Both the position numbers and the translations under genes were made by a program. The notes under the pieces were generated by a model, which was not told where the DNA came from, made no database searches, and worked only from the letters and a program-made list of their open reading frames with translations. Shown one piece after another: positions 23,801 to 36,238 of a stretch of DNA of 64,000 nucleotides (position 1 is its first letter; each line of letters opens with the position of its first letter). Source of the stretch: Pterois miles (lineage: Eukaryota; Chordata; Actinopteri; Perciformes; Scorpaenidae); contig CAMQGK010000650.1 in the NCBI GenBank assembly GCA_947000775.1, positions 2,480,501 through 2,544,500 of the forward strand, written 5' to 3'.

Positions 23801-26800
23801 ACAGACTGGGGGTCAGACTGGAGACAGACTGGTGGGACAGACTAGAGGTCAGACTGAAGACTGACTGGAGACAGACTTGGGTCAGACTGGGGGATAGACT
23901 TACGTTGTTCTCCATGGCGAGCCGCCTGACGGCGGGCGTGGCCTGAGTCTTGTGACCTTTGATCTCCTGGTGGGTGTGTTCTTCCCGAGCCATGGCAGGT
24001 GTCTCCACCACGTCCTCCTCCTGGATCACCTCTGATCAACAACAAGGTTTTAGTCTGAATCAGAACAACAGGTAATAATGAGGACGGGGGTTCCAGACTA
24101 ACATCAGGTGTTATGTCTTACCTGAACTGGACTCCGTCTCGATGTCCACTAGTGGTTTTCCCACTAAGGCAGTGGCGTCCACGTCGTAGTAGAGTTTTTT
24201 GATGACTCCATCATAGCGGCTGGTAATGGTGACGGATGCCTTGTCGCTCTGAACCTCACAGATACTGTCAAACTGAGAGACCTTATCGCCCTCCTTCACG
24301 TACCTGAGAGACCATTATATGACCCTTGTCAGCCCATCTCGTTGAATTATATCATAATGATTAAAACTACAAATATTTCTACAGACTGAGACAAGACAGA
24401 GGACACTGAGAACAAACTAGACACTCTGGACACAGCCTTGAAACACTGGAGACAAACTGGGACAAATTATGGATGCTGGGGACAAAGTGGAAAAAGAGAG
24501 GGGACAGACATGTCTCTGACTGGGAACGATGGAAACACTGGAGACAGACTGGAAACACTGGGAACAAAGAGTTTTACTATTTATTAGTTTCTGTGGTCCC
24601 TGGTATGTTATGTTTAATAGTTTGTTTTGGCTGAAATGCCCATCTCTATTATTTATGTGGTCTATGTATTTAAGGGGCCTCAGTATTTATGTGATGTCTG
24701 AGTATGTATGTAGTCTCAGTATTTATGTGGCCACTCCAATGACTAGCCACCTTAACATGATGGAGGGGTTTGTGTGCCCCAGTGACCCTGGGAATGTGTT
24801 GATGGGGGCATTTAGCTCCTCCCTCCTCCCAAAGCAAAGTGGTCCCAGGGGAGGGGCCAGCCCAAGAACAATTAACAGGTCCCTATGAATCGGACCCAAA
24901 AGAGTTGTGGAACCTCATCCAGAAAAGGGAAACCGGACCCCCTTCTGGAGCCAGGCCTGTGAGGGAAGCTTGCAAGTATCTGGTGATCAACGTGGAGCGA
25001 CCACCCTGTGGGTCCACCACCAGCAGGGATAGGCATTAGGGTCGGGTGCAGTGTTAGACGGACAGCAGGTAAAGGCAGGGATCTAGGTGTGCTGATCCCC
25101 GGCACCTCCCCACTCTGGTGAGGAAGGAGCTGGAGCTGGTAGGTAATGGAGCGGTATCAACTAGATACAGCTGGGCTGACCTCCACACATACAGTCCCCT
25201 CCACAGCAACTGGAACATCGAGGCCAGTTCCTTTATTTCTGCTGAACACTGAAAACATTTGGGTTTGGCATCAGCAGATGAACATGAGACCAGAGATCAA
25301 TATTTCAGCTTCTATGTCCAGGTATTTACATCTAGATCTGATACACCACTTAGCAGATAGCGTCGTTTGTAACAGAACACCACATTTTAGGTGATTCAAA
25401 GTACAGGAACAGATAGACTTCAAATAGATTAAAGTGAATAATACTTCATATTTAGTTGTAATAACTGCATCAAGCCTGCGACCCACTGACATCACTAAAC
25501 TGTTTTAGTGATTCTTCTTCTGTGGTGCTTTTCCAGTCTTTCACCACAGCCTCTTTCAGTTGTTGTTTGTTTCGGGGGGGTTTCTCCCTTCAGTCTCCTC
25601 TTCAGCAGGTAAAATGCTGATCAACAGGGTTTCAGTCTGCAGACTGACTCGTCCAGTCTAAAACCTTCCTCTTCTTCCCCTGATAAACACCTCGGTTGTT
25701 CTCAGGGTGTTTTGGCTCGTTGTCTTGCTGCATGATGAAGGATCTCCTGATCAGTTTGGTTCATCTCTCTTTAAACTGTCAGGCTAAATGTTTCTGTAGA
25801 CTTCTGAGTTCATTTAGCTGCTGCCATCATGTGTTCCGTCATCAATGAAGATCATTGATCCGTCCCAGAAGAAGCCATGCAGCCCAACCATGACATTACC
25901 TCCACCGGGTTTCACAGATGAGCTGCTGTGTTTGGGATCATGAGCAGATCCTTTCTTTCTCCACACATCAGCCTTTCCATCACTTTGGTAAAGGTTCATC
26001 TTTGTCTCGTCAGTCCAGAAAACTTTGTCCCAGAACTTTTGAGCCTGGTCTCTGTACTTGTAATCTGATTCCAGTCTGTCCTTCCTCTTCTTATTGCTAA
26101 TGAGTGGTTGTCATCTTCTGGTGTCGCCTCTGTCCTTTAGTTCCTGAAGTCTTCTGTGAGCGGTGGATTGTGATTCCTTCACTCCTCCCTCTGGAGGTTG
26201 ATGCTGACGTCACTGACAGCTGTTTTAGGGTTTTTCTTTACAGCTCTCACAGTGTTTCTGTCATCAACTGCTGATGTTCTCCTTGGTCTACCGGTTCACC
26301 GTCTGTTGCTCAGTGCACCAGTGGGTTCTTTCTTCTTCAGGACGTTCCAGATGGTTGTACTGACTATGGCCGATGTTGGTTCAATGGCTCTGATTGATTT
26401 TCCATCTTCTCTCAGTTTTTCTCCCATAGACAGCTCTCTGGTCTTCATGTTGGTTTCACCTTTTTAACTAGAAATGCAGTCTGCACAGGCAAAACCCAAA
26501 GCTGAAACTGAGAGGAGACATTCAGCTCTATTTATTGTTTGAATAATCAATGTAACAGGACACACCTGGGCAACAAAAAACACCTGTCAGTCACATGATC
26601 CAATAGATTAGCTAAATTGAAAAATGGGTTCAAACAAGCGATGCTATCTTCTAAGTTGTGTAACAGATTTAGATATAAATACCTGGAAATAGAAGCTGAA
26701 ATACTGATCTCTGGTCTCAGATTCATCTGTTGATGTCAAACCCAAATGTTTTCAGTGTACAGCAGAAATTCAGGAATTGGCCTCAGTGTTCCAGTAGCTT

Positions 26801-29417
26801 TGGAGAGGACTGTAGCTGTCTCTAACGCTGGGTTCAACCTTAGAGATAGGGTGAGGAGCTCAGACATCCAGAGAGGGCTCAGAGTAGAGACACTGCTCCT
26901 TCACCTCTAAAAGGGACCTGCTGAGGTGGTTCTACTTCTGATCAGGTTGCCCCTGGTCACCTCCCTTTGGAGGGTTTCTTTGGAGGCCCCAGGATAGACC
27001 CAGAACACGCTGGATAGATTATATATCTGGTCTGGCCTGGGAATGCCTCATGATCCCCCAGAAAGAGCTGGAGAATGTTGCTGAGGAGAGGGGTGTCTGG
27101 AATTCCCTGCTAAGACTGCTGACCCCATGACCCGGCCCCAGATAAGAGGCAGGTGATGGATGGATGGATTGAGTATTTATGTGGTCTCTTTATTCATATA
27201 ATCTCAGGACGTACCACTCCTTCACAGTCACCTCCATGATTCCCTCTCCGATGTCAGACAATTTGAACTGGACGATTGGTCCTCGATTCACTGCAGGAGA
27301 AAACACAACAACATCATCACAAATTCTCCATCACTTTGCGTAGAACCATTAGGGAGGAGTCAAGGACTCCTGTGATCTGAGACCTGATAATTAAACCTTT
27401 ATCTCTATCTTGAACTGTGTAATGAAACTTCACAAACCACTAAACCAGGAAGAACTCCATCGTCAAAAAAACAGGAGCCAGCCCACTTCAATCTGGCAGG
27501 TTGCCACAGTAACTTCCAGGAAGTGTAACAGTAGAAAGAAGTGAATTAAGAGTTGGTTGTGTAGAGGACTGGACACTCAACGACTTCCTGAATTCCTGAA
27601 ACTGGATTGACCAGATCTGTATTGACTCTGAATGATTCACTGATTATCAAGTTCACTCTATTATAAAACTACGACATAATCTAAGACTAATCTTCTAAAG
27701 AACCAGACAGAGAATTTGTGTGTGGACATTGGTCCCTGCTGGTCCGGCCTTTGGTTTTAATGGAGCAGCACTGAATAGTTGGACGCTTCATTCATATTGT
27801 TGACATCTGAATTCTAAATCAACATTCGCAGTGCCATTCAAAAGCCTCAATAAAAGCTTTGAATATATATAAAAAAAAAAATTTAAAAAAGCATTACAAT
27901 GGCCCTAGTCCATGCTGGAGTCTGAACTTTGGATTCTGGTCAGGACTTTAGTCCCTGCTGGTCTGGACTTACCGATGGCAGTGTACAGCGTCCTGCTGCT
28001 GAACATCTGGAGGTTTCGGTCATGTCTGAAGGTGAACAGCTGCACAGTTCTGTCAGATCTGAAGTTCTGCAGTCGGAAACATCGGCGGCGGTACTGCTGG
28101 CTCAGCTGACAGGAAGAGAACCAGAAAACAGGTACAGAGATCACCTGGACTGTTCAACAACAGACAGTACAGACAGGCTTATGACCGACAGGTCTATGAC
28201 AGACAGGTAGAGTCCAGGACAGACAGACAGAGTCCAGGACAGACAGACAGAGTTCACACAGACTCTCCCTGTGCATGTGGACTGACTGCCCAGAACTCTA
28301 CCTGTCTGTATCCTGTACTCTGACACTATAAGTACTTTTGATGATAATACATTTTGAATGTTACTAAAGTAAAAGAAATCTTTTTCACAGCACTATACAC
28401 ATCAACAGCAGCAAGATCAGAAATTCAAGGTACTTCTACTTTACTTGAGCACTTTAGTACATTACACTCCACTACTACATCTCTGAGGTAAATATACTAC
28501 TTTATACTCCACTACTACATCTCAGAGGTACATATAGTACTTTATACTCCACTACTGCATCTCAGAGCTAACTATAGTACTTTATACTCATACTTTATAT
28601 TTTACTACCACATCTTAGAGGTAACAATAGTACATACTACGCCACTAATATATCTCAGAGGTAGCTATATATTTTTTTCCAATAATGACTTGGCCCAGAG
28701 GGCAGCACACACATTGTTACAACAATAAAAACAAACAATACAAACAGACAAGTACAACAGTTACCGACCATGAGTAAACTAACACACCATGAGTAAACAC
28801 TCCTTAGTACTTTATACTCCACTACTATATCTCAGAGATACCTATAATACTTCATGCTCCACTACCTTATCGCAGAGATACTTATAGTACTTTATACTCC
28901 ACTACTACATCTCAGAGATACCTATAGTACGTTATACTCCATACTATATCTCAGAGGTAACTATAGTACTTTATACTGCAGTAAAGGACATGAATACTTC
29001 CTCCACTCGACTGAACTCTCCAGTTATCAGCAGCCTGTTCGTTGTTAGCTTCTGTGACACAGCAGCTGATTCACCTGCAGGATGCTAACTGAAGTTGCAT
29101 GCTAACCATACCAGTTAGCAGTTAGCATGTTAGCAGTTAGCAGGTAACATTGATCGGCGGCTGCTGTCTGTTTTTATCCCACTCTGTTGCATTATTAGCA
29201 TCTGACTTAGCATGCCAGTGGAAGTTACAGCAGCTCACAGGCTAAGCTAACCGGCTGACCGTGTGACGGAGTCGTGACGTCACTCAGTCCAAGTTAGCAG
29301 CAGAAACAACCAACCAACCAAACACACAAAAAAAACAGCAGAAAGCATGAATAAACTTTCTTATTTTCTTACCAGCTGTCTGAGCACAGTGAAGGAGCCT
29401 CTGGTCACCGCCGCCAT
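20847..29417 (-). CDS. dbt: Dihydrolipoyl transacylase E2 of the branched-chain 2-oxoacid dehydrogenase complex, 11 exons, 500 aa
   Basis: The mitochondrial E2 core that transfers branched-chain acyl groups from lipoamide to CoA in Leu/Ile/Val catabolism. Minus-strand exons: 29417-29373, 28105-27973, 27290-27215, 24303-24122, 24031-23904, 23658-23397, 23120-22954, 22878-22801, 22479-22288, 22187-22116, 21014-20847; phases agree. The leader is basic (MAAVTRGSFTVLRQL, then QQYRRRCFRLQNFRS). The lipoyl domain starts PIVQFKLSDIGEG, with the lipoylated Lys in EVQSDKASV. The E3/E1-binding domain is ATPAVRRLAMENN then LSEVVGTGKDGRILKEDI. An Ala/Pro/Thr linker in exon 6 is longer than in human. The catalytic domain ends with SWSADHRIIDGATMCRF, which contains the HxxxDG active site, and YLENPASMVLDLK. 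Intron 10 carries a Tc1-like remnant; intron 3 carries a LINE with a nested Tc1. It is divergent from rtca. Confidence 0.96.
21060..22035 (-). mobile_element. Internally deleted Tc1-like transposon (second family)
   Basis: On the minus strand: the N-terminal DNA-binding part (KHQRHLTVERYQSGEEYKRL, TLKTVINKWRKYGTTVTLPR) then jumps directly to GGSIRLWGCLSSAETGALVQ and MNTTKYQSMLAQNLQASARK. The C-terminus follows in other frames (SQSPDPNTIEDLWGDLKRAE, MLIDSYPKRLSAVIESK). The segment between the DNA-binding domain and the catalytic core, with the first catalytic Asp, is deleted. The element boundaries are approximate. It is in dbt intron 10. Confidence 0.8.
23690..23895. repeat. Short tandem repeat (GACAGACTGGGG type) in dbt intron 5
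   Basis: An irregular 10-22 bp repeat of CAGACTGGGGGTCAGACTGG fills most of the short intron between dbt exons 5 and 6 and begins a few bases from the exon 5 donor. Confidence 0.8.
24745..27165 (+). mobile_element. LINE fragment split by a Tc1-like insertion
   Basis: The left part (24745-25191) and right part (26813-27165) read as one LINE 3' region, the right part including GAGATAGGGTGAGGAGCTCA, GACCTGCTGAGGTGGTTCTA and CTGGCCTGGGAATGCC, and ending in GATGGATGGATGG. The reading of LINE sequence stops at ...CCTCCACACA and resumes after the transposon. It lies in dbt intron 3, antisense to dbt. Confidence 0.7.
25192..26812 (-). mobile_element. Tc1-like DNA transposon, copy 2, nested in a LINE
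   Basis: The same family as 1726-3343 in the opposite orientation, flanked by TA on both sides (25190-25191 and 26813-26814). The left end begins CAGTCCCCTCCACAGCAACT and the right ends GCTTTGGAGAGGACTG. Minus-strand fragments include MNLYQSDGKADVWRKKGSAH, SVKPGGGNVMVGLHGFFWDG and other transposase pieces with stops. It is full-length in size but not coding-competent. Confidence 0.9.
27291..27972. other. dbt intron 2, no feature recognised
   Basis: About 680 bp with no ORF of interest. It includes a short A run near 27870-27890. Confidence 0.6.
28430..28985. repeat. Degenerate 40-45 bp repeat (TACTTTATACTCCACTACTA) in dbt intron 1
   Basis: Units of TACTTTATACTCCACTACTA followed by CATCTCAGAGGTAACTATAG are repeated about nine times. 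They are interrupted at about 28680-28800 by an unrelated segment with ACAACAATAAAAACAAACAA. Confidence 0.8.
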
Positions 29418-31494
29418 CTTTGCTCTGTAGTCCCGACGTCACCGCTGCACGCCCCTCTCAGGAGCCAATCACCCCTCAGCATCTTGTTCTCTTCCGGGTG
29501 CAGAGTCCACGCAGCAGTGACGTAATGCTGCCATCCAGCGACCAGCGGCGGAACTACAGCGATGCTGCGGTTATTTAAATGGCTGTAAATAGTACATTTA
29601 CTTCATGATTTAACTTTACCTTTCCTAGTCTTGTACTGTCCTGTCTTGTCTTGTCTTGCCTTGTACTGTCTTACCTTCTTTAGTCTTGTCTTAGTACTTC
29701 AATGTGTACTTTCCTATCTATCTGTACGTCAGAACACATCATTACTTTATGAAAATGGTTGGACAACAGCAGCTACACATTCAAGACCTTTATCCTCTTT
29801 TCTAACTTTTATTCAGATTATTTTATCCTTTTAGCTTGACTAACTGTATAATCGTTTGTTAAATGTATTTTCTGGTGGTCTAGCACTTCCAAATTGTTGT
29901 TTCTATTATTAGGCTGCAAACTTGCGATGTCTTGCGTTCTGGTCTTTCTCTTACAGCCAGCCCGACTGTCCGGACAGGGTGGAGATGGAAATTCACTCGG
30001 ATAATAACCCGTCTCTACCCGCGTTGCTTGCTGCTCCCCTCAGTTAAATCTATCAGGAACCTGGTGGTTAAGCATTCCTTAAGAAAATCTAGGACATACT
30101 TTGATATGTACAGCTTTTCTGTTCTGAGCCCCATTGAGTCAAATCGTCTGCTCAGGACCCTGTTTTCCAAGGACAGCACAGGAAAGGTATTGTGCGTTTC
30201 TGAGGTGTATTTGTAAGTAACATTTTGGCTTTATTTCAGCAAAAAAAAAAAATCAACTTTTTAGACATCTACAACCAGGACACTCTCAGTTGGCCAGCGC
30301 CTCTACATCAACAGACAACAATTATCAATACGGTCCTTTCTTTAAATCCATCACACAAAAGGTTGATCGCAGCGTGGCCCCGTGGACAAGCTCAGAGCAG
30401 CCAGTGGATGGCGGACATCATGTCCTGCTTAAAGCTGGAGAAAATCTACTCACGTCAGTATTCACATGGGAGATCCCTGAAAGCATGGAGCCTTTTTTAG
30501 ATCCATCACAGACCCTTAAATACCTGATTATTAAGTGCAGCTCGACTACACCTCACATTATTCACTCATTCATCACTGGTCCTCAGTGTGACAGTTAGTT
30601 TCAGTATGGTGCGTTATAACTGACTGGGGAGTTGCAGTTAATATATACTCCGACCTGTCATTCCTCTTTGGTTACCCAGCAAGGCTGAACTTTTGCTAAA
30701 TCCTACAAAAAAAGGTTTTGATTCTAAAAAAAAAAAAAAGCCACGCATTTTACATTTTTCTTACTTTACGGACTTTATAAGAAATTGCTTTCTTCGGTCA
30801 GTTACATTAAAGATGATGATATATCCAGGTAAAACATCTGAATACAGATGAACTACGATGTGATGTGTTTTATTTTTACACTTCTGTGATTTTACTTATT
30901 TATGGATTTAATTATTTTACTCATATGTGTATACTGTATATACTGCATACGTACAGTATATACTGTGTATCTATATATTTATATATACAGTATACTGCAT
31001 ATATGAATATGAAATCCATATTACTGTAGTGAGTGTGCAGCAGCTGCAGCATCCTGCTGTTGTTCTTCCCGTGGCCTGCAGGAGGCGACACAACTGAACC
31101 ACCGGAAGCATCAAGTTCACTGAGGATAAACCAGAATGGTTTTCAAAATAAAGGGCATGCTATGTGTTGGTTTGTATGACATAACTATTCAAATACTGTA
31201 ACTAACATGCTATCTAAGGAACCTGTAATTTTATATCATACTGCACTCCATGTACACAACAGCTGTAGATACTAATTACTGTGACGACAAAATTCTATAT
31301 AGACAATAACTACTTTTATTCTGAAAGCCATCGGAAGTGTAATTATAGTGGCTTGACGGAGAAAAGTTCAAGAGAAGAAGAAGCAGAAGGAGAAAAGAGA
31401 AAGAACAGTAAAAGGAGTCCAGTCAGGCTGTGGTCCTGTCCGGTCCGAATCAGCCTCTGTGTGAAACAGTGCCGGTTCTTCGGGTCGGGTGGAG
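29418..31494. other. Intergenic region between divergent dbt and rtca
   Basis: GC-rich sequence immediately flanks both start codons (29400-29560 and 31420-31660), consistent with separate promoters. The middle is AT-rich and contains a likely LINE remnant at 30270-30530 and TATATA-rich sequence near 30935-31000. The cause of the broken frames at 29930-30200 is not recognised. Confidence 0.5.
30270..30530 (+). mobile_element. Possible LINE-1-type ORF2 C-terminal remnant
   Basis: The plus-strand frame gives AAWPRGQAQSSQW, then MADIMSCLKLEKIYS and KAWSLFLD. L1 ORF2 proteins end with a W..M..C..LEKI.YS segment followed by a W-x-x-FL motif. The match is short, so the call is tentative. Confidence 0.4.
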
Positions 31495-33334
31495 ATGGAC
31501 TCCGCCGCAGTGGAGATCGACGGCAGCGTGATGGAGGGAGTGAGTACTCACACGTTAATTAGCGCTGCTAACATGCTAACAGAAGGCTAGCGGCGGCGGC
31601 TAGCTGCCGGTGCCGAGCGGACCGGTGTCTGATGTGTTTCCCCGGTGTCGGTTCTCCGCAGGGCGGACAGATCCTGAGAGTGTCCGCGGCGCTCAGCTGC
31701 ATCACCGGCTCCTCAGTCAGAATCACCAAAATCCGCGCCGGCAGAAGCTCACCGGGTCTGAGGTGAGTTAGCAGCTAGCAGGCTAACGTTAGCCTATTCA
31801 TTGAAGTTGAGTCTCAGGCTAACTTAGGGAGCAGATAACAATGAAGCGCAAAGCTTGTAGCATCGCTGGTAGTTTTTACTCGATACCCGGCTGAACTCGG
31901 GTGTAGTTTCCCTGTTAGCGGAATGTCTCTTCGGATGTTGTAGCTTTAATTGAGAAAAGAAGACGCCAACAAGACTGCATCCAAGTGTTCCTTTAAAGAA
32001 GAGTTTTTGACTTGTCGGCAGACGTACAGAAGTCCTGAAACATGGATGAAGACGGCCAGCCAACCTGCTGGAGCTGCTCCAAGATTCGGCATCCATCCTC
32101 TTCATCCAGCGACGTTTGCATTTATAGAAATATAACAATCTCTGTCGCAGCTTCTAGACGGAGCAGCGTTGTCAGTCACTTCTGTTCTTCAACTTCATTG
32201 ATTCACTGGAAGGATCAAATATGTACAGACACTATTAGAAGGCTCTTAGCGTCCAAACCAGATCTTAGTCTTCTATGTGTAAATGTAATATATCGACCCA
32301 CGAAGCAGAAAACATGATATTTGTTTAACTTCTGAATGGAGTTCTGAAGTTTTCTTTTGAAGACAAATTGTTTAACTGTTTTCAAGAAGCAGGAGAGGAG
32401 CCTTAACGGTGGTAATAATTTTACATTGAGTTTTGTGAGCATTTCTCAGACAGAATCAGATGGTCACTGTATCATAAATATGCCATGTCTGTATTATATG
32501 TGTGTGTTCAGACCACAGCACCTGAGTGGCCTCCAGCTGGTCTCAGATCTGTGTTCTGGTGGTCTACAGGGAGCCTCCATCGGCTCCACTGATATCAGTC
32601 TGCATCCAGGAAAGATCCGGTCGGGAAACCACACAGCTGATACACAGACAGCTGGGTGAGTCTGTCTGTCTGCCTCTCTGTCTGTATGTCTGTCTCTGTC
32701 TGTCAGACTACATAAACCTAACCTGATGTTGAGGAGATTTAGTTGTGGCTGATCATGAACAATAATTGGGCGTCTGTTCTGCATAGTTTGACATGTTAAA
32801 CGACCAGTTCTGCAGCATCTAGGACGCCTCACGACACCCCCGGTATGACGTCTCCCAAGAGATGTTCCCTGTGTTGGTAAATGTATGCTGTCATTTCAGA
32901 GGCCACTGGTCGTGAATGGAAGCAGGAGCTGTATGGACTGTAAAACTGCCTGAAACTAAAATCCTTCTTTGTTTACCAAACAGTCCTTTACCAGTTGGTT
33001 TTCAACATCATGTATAGGGAACTACGCAGCTAGCTGCGCTCTGGTACCATGAAATGTTCAAACATTTGTTACCTCCAGTTCTGTTGAAGTATCGACAGCC
33101 CATACCGTCCTGTTCGGGCCACCCAGTAGAGCATCCATAACCCTTTTTCTTTACATTCTTTTGCTTTTTGCAGCACAAGACCACCAGCATCACAAACAAC
33201 ACTTCTATTGCCATGATTGACAGTTGCTTAACCTGCCTCCCCGAAGAACTTGAGCATTATTATGAGATACGATGTACCCTGCTTGGTCTGACCAAGACAC
33301 TGCAAGACTTTATGGCACCTCTTCTTTTAATGAA

Positions 33335-33398
<64 letters not shown>

Positions 33399-35692
33399 GT
33401 GGTGTGTATCAGGAGTGTGTGTCTGTTACTCCAGGTGTCTCTACCTTGTGCTCTGTTCGCTGACTCGTCCTCTCAGCTCCGTCTGAAGGGAGGAACCAAC
33501 GCAGAGATGGCTCCTCAGATAGATTATACTGTCAAGGTACTACACCCAGTACTGCACTCTGTACACACAGAGATGGGTCCTCACATAGACTACACTCTCA
33601 AGGTACTCTGAGTACTACACTCAATACACACAAGATGTAGAGATATACAGAGTATGTTATTTACTCACTGTGTACTCTGGACTCATTAAACTGTACTAAC
33701 AGTGTATTTTCTTCTTCAGGTGTTTAAACCAATTGTGGAGAAGTTTGGAGTCCATTTTGACTGTGATGTCATAACAAGGTCAGCTTCCTGTCTGCTCAGG
33801 AGAAACAATAGACCAGACTGGCACTGTGTCATCACCCAGACCACGCCCCCTCCATATTCACTCGGACCACGCCCCCTTTCAGATTCACCCAGACCATAGA
33901 TAGTCATTATTATTATTATGATCATGAATTATTTATTGTTCTCTGATCATTCGTGACCAGCGTTAGCGCTGCCTTATGGTGCATTCGCACACGCAAAATC
34001 AACATTTCCTGTGGTGCATTTACATACAAAGTCAATGCAAAGGGGTAAATAGATGCAAATTCAGGCCATTTGCGCCGGGTGACATGAATTACGTGAATTG
34101 CACAAGGCAAACACACAAAAGATACACATTTGCATGAACTGAACTGAAATATTTAGAGTCGGCAGATTCAGTAGGAGACGACAGTCTGATGCTGCTGTAT
34201 TGTATGGCCTGTGCTTTATGCCATATGTCCTGCAGCTGTCTCACGCCTGAGCTAAGCTAATCTAAGATAACTGTCACACATCACTCAGTGATTGAGGTCA
34301 CTGACTGAATAGTCACTGTGAATCTCCAGCAGACTGCTACACAACATTTCCCCGATCCTCTCCTCTTGTCAGAAAAGTGGGTGTGGCCTTGGCAATGACA
34401 CAATGGTGTGTGCGCGTGTGTGTGTGCGCGCGCGTGTGTGTGTGTGTTTTTCAGGGGGTATTACCCTAAAGGTGGTGGTGAGGTGATGGTGACGGTGAAC
34501 CCGGTCAAAGAGTTGCAGCCAGTCATCATGACGGAAAGAGGAACCATCACCAAGATCTACGGCCGGGCCTTCGTCGCTGGAGTCCTGCCCTTCAAAGTAA
34601 AGTTACTACTGCAACACGGACAGGAAGTGGTGTCATCACAGGGGTTGACAAACCACATGTAGTTATTTCTGTATTTCTTTAATCCTTTTGACCACGACCT
34701 GTGGATCCGTGTGATGGGTCGATTGGGTCCACACATCGACCGGTTCCACATTTTGACTGGTTCTTTGACAGGGTCTACGTATCGATCTGTCCCACGTATC
34801 GACCAGTTCATTGACAGGGTCTACAGATTGACAGGGGGGTCTACGTATCGACCGGTTCCACGCATCGACCTGGTCCATGTATTGACCGGTTCATTGACTG
34901 GATCCATGTATTGACCAGTTCTATGATAGGGTCTACGTATTGACTGGGTCTATATATTGACCAGTACCACGTATCGATTGGTACCACATATTGATCTGGT
35001 CCACATATCGATCGGTACCACGGTATCTGTCGGGTCTGCATATTGACTGGTTCTTTACACAGGGTGTATGTATTGACCGGTTTCGCACATTGACCGGTTT
35101 CGCACATTGACCAGTTTCGCACATTGACTAGCTCCACACATTGACCGTGTGCTCTGTGTGTCTTCAGCTGGCTAAAGACATGTCGGCTGCTGCTGTTCGG
35201 ACTATAAGGAAGGAAATCAAAGAGCTGTACATCAACATCGCCCCGCTGCAGGAGAAAGAAAAGGCTTGCGGGAACGGCAGCGGCATCATGTAAGCCCCGC
35301 CCACATGCTGACATCACTACTGATTTAAAATCAAACAGACAACATGAAAAATCTATAAACGTACTTCTGTTGACTGGCAGTGGTTAGTAGTAGTATTTCC
35401 CACGTGCAGTGAACACCTCCTGAGCTGGAGCTTTCTGACTGGTCCATCTCCTCTTTGTGTTTCAGCATCATCGCAGAGTCGTCCACAGGTTGTGTGTTTG
35501 CAGGTTCGGCTCTGGGAAAGAAAGGTGAGCAGCTGCTGTGACCTTTAAAACATCTGTTTTTACATGAAGTCTACTCTAACTGACCAATCACAGAGCTTTG
35601 CTCCGATGCAATGTCTCTGCCAGGTGAGACCAGACTGTGGTGATTGACAGCACAGTCAGCCAATCAGAGTGCATCCTTGAGACTGACCTGAC

Positions 35693-35755
<63 letters not shown>

Positions 35756-36238
35756 TCAGGTGTGTATGCAGATAAAATTGGTATCGAAGCTGCTGAGATG
35801 TTGCTGAGAAACATCAGACACAACGGCTGCGTGGACGAGTTCCTGCAGGACCAGGTGAGATGCACCTGTTGACTTCATTGTGACCTCACTCTGACCTCTG
35901 ACCCCTGGACGTACAGTACTATAAGAAGTGCCCTGACCTACTCTTCCTCTTCAGCTCATCATCTTCATGGCGTTGGCGAAGGGAACGTCTCGGATTCGAA
36001 CCGGCGCTGTGACGCTGCACACACAGACGGCTATTCATGTCGCAGAGCAGCTGACTCAGGTCAGAGATGCTCAGAGGTCAAACAGGGGTCAAACTGTCTG
36101 TGTGTTTACTGTATTTAATGTTTATGTTTCTGTTTTCAGGCAAAGTTCACAATAAGGAAGTCTGAGGACGAACTGAGCAGCAACAACACGTTCATCATCG
36201 AATGCGAAGGATCAGGAGCCACTAATACACACCTGTAG
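31495..36238 (+). CDS. rtca: RNA 3'-terminal phosphate cyclase, 11 exons, 364 aa
   Basis: An ATP-dependent enzyme that converts RNA 3'-phosphates to 2',3'-cyclic phosphates; nuclear. Exons: 31495-31539, 31662-31762, 32512-32655, 33413-33536, 33720-33778, 34455-34596, 35168-35289, 35466-35524, 35760-35854, 35955-36059, 36140-36238; phases agree. Motifs in order: GGQILRVSAALSCITG near the N-terminus, RPQHLSGLQLV, LKGGTNAEMAPQIDY, the family signature RGYYPKGGGEV, KIYGRAFVAGVLPF, ESSTGCVFAGSALGKKG, DEFLQDQLIIFMALAKG and LHTQTAIHVAEQ, whose His is the adenylylated catalytic residue in this family. The C-terminus is FIIECEGSGATNTHL. The length is within two residues of human RTCA. (GT)n tracts precede the acceptors of exons 4, 6 and 9. 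The 3' edge of exon 4 is duplicated in the intron (33537-33606). Confidence 0.97.
33339..33397. repeat. (GT)n microsatellite upstream of rtca exon 4
   Basis: A pure TG run that ends about 15 bp before the acceptor of exon 4. Confidence 0.95.
33537..33606 (+). repeat. Duplicate of the 3' edge and donor of rtca exon 4
   Basis: The exon end GAGATGGCTCCTCAGATAGA...GTCAAG|GTACT at 33505-33541 recurs as GAGATGGGTCCTCACATAGA...CTCAAG|GTACT at 33571-33607, a 66-bp direct repeat. The second donor is in frame with the first and there is no stop between them. Confidence 0.85.
34407..34449. repeat. (GT)n/(GC)n microsatellite upstream of rtca exon 6
   Basis: A TG run with CGCGCG interruptions that ends just before the acceptor at 34454. 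Confidence 0.9.
34690..35150. repeat. Degenerate minisatellite of about 22 bp in rtca intron 6
   Basis: Repeated ACGTATCGACCGGTTCCAC and CACATTGACCGGTTTCG variants, ending shortly before exon 7. Long open frames here on the minus strand are repeat products. Confidence 0.85.
35695..35752. repeat. (GT)n microsatellite upstream of rtca exon 9
   Basis: A TG run that ends 8 bp before the acceptor of exon 9 (35760). Confidence 0.95.

Noticed and set aside
32494..32832. 112-codon minus-strand ORF overlapping rtca exon 3
   Set aside because: Antisense shadow of rtca exon 3 and a CTGT-rich intron stretch.
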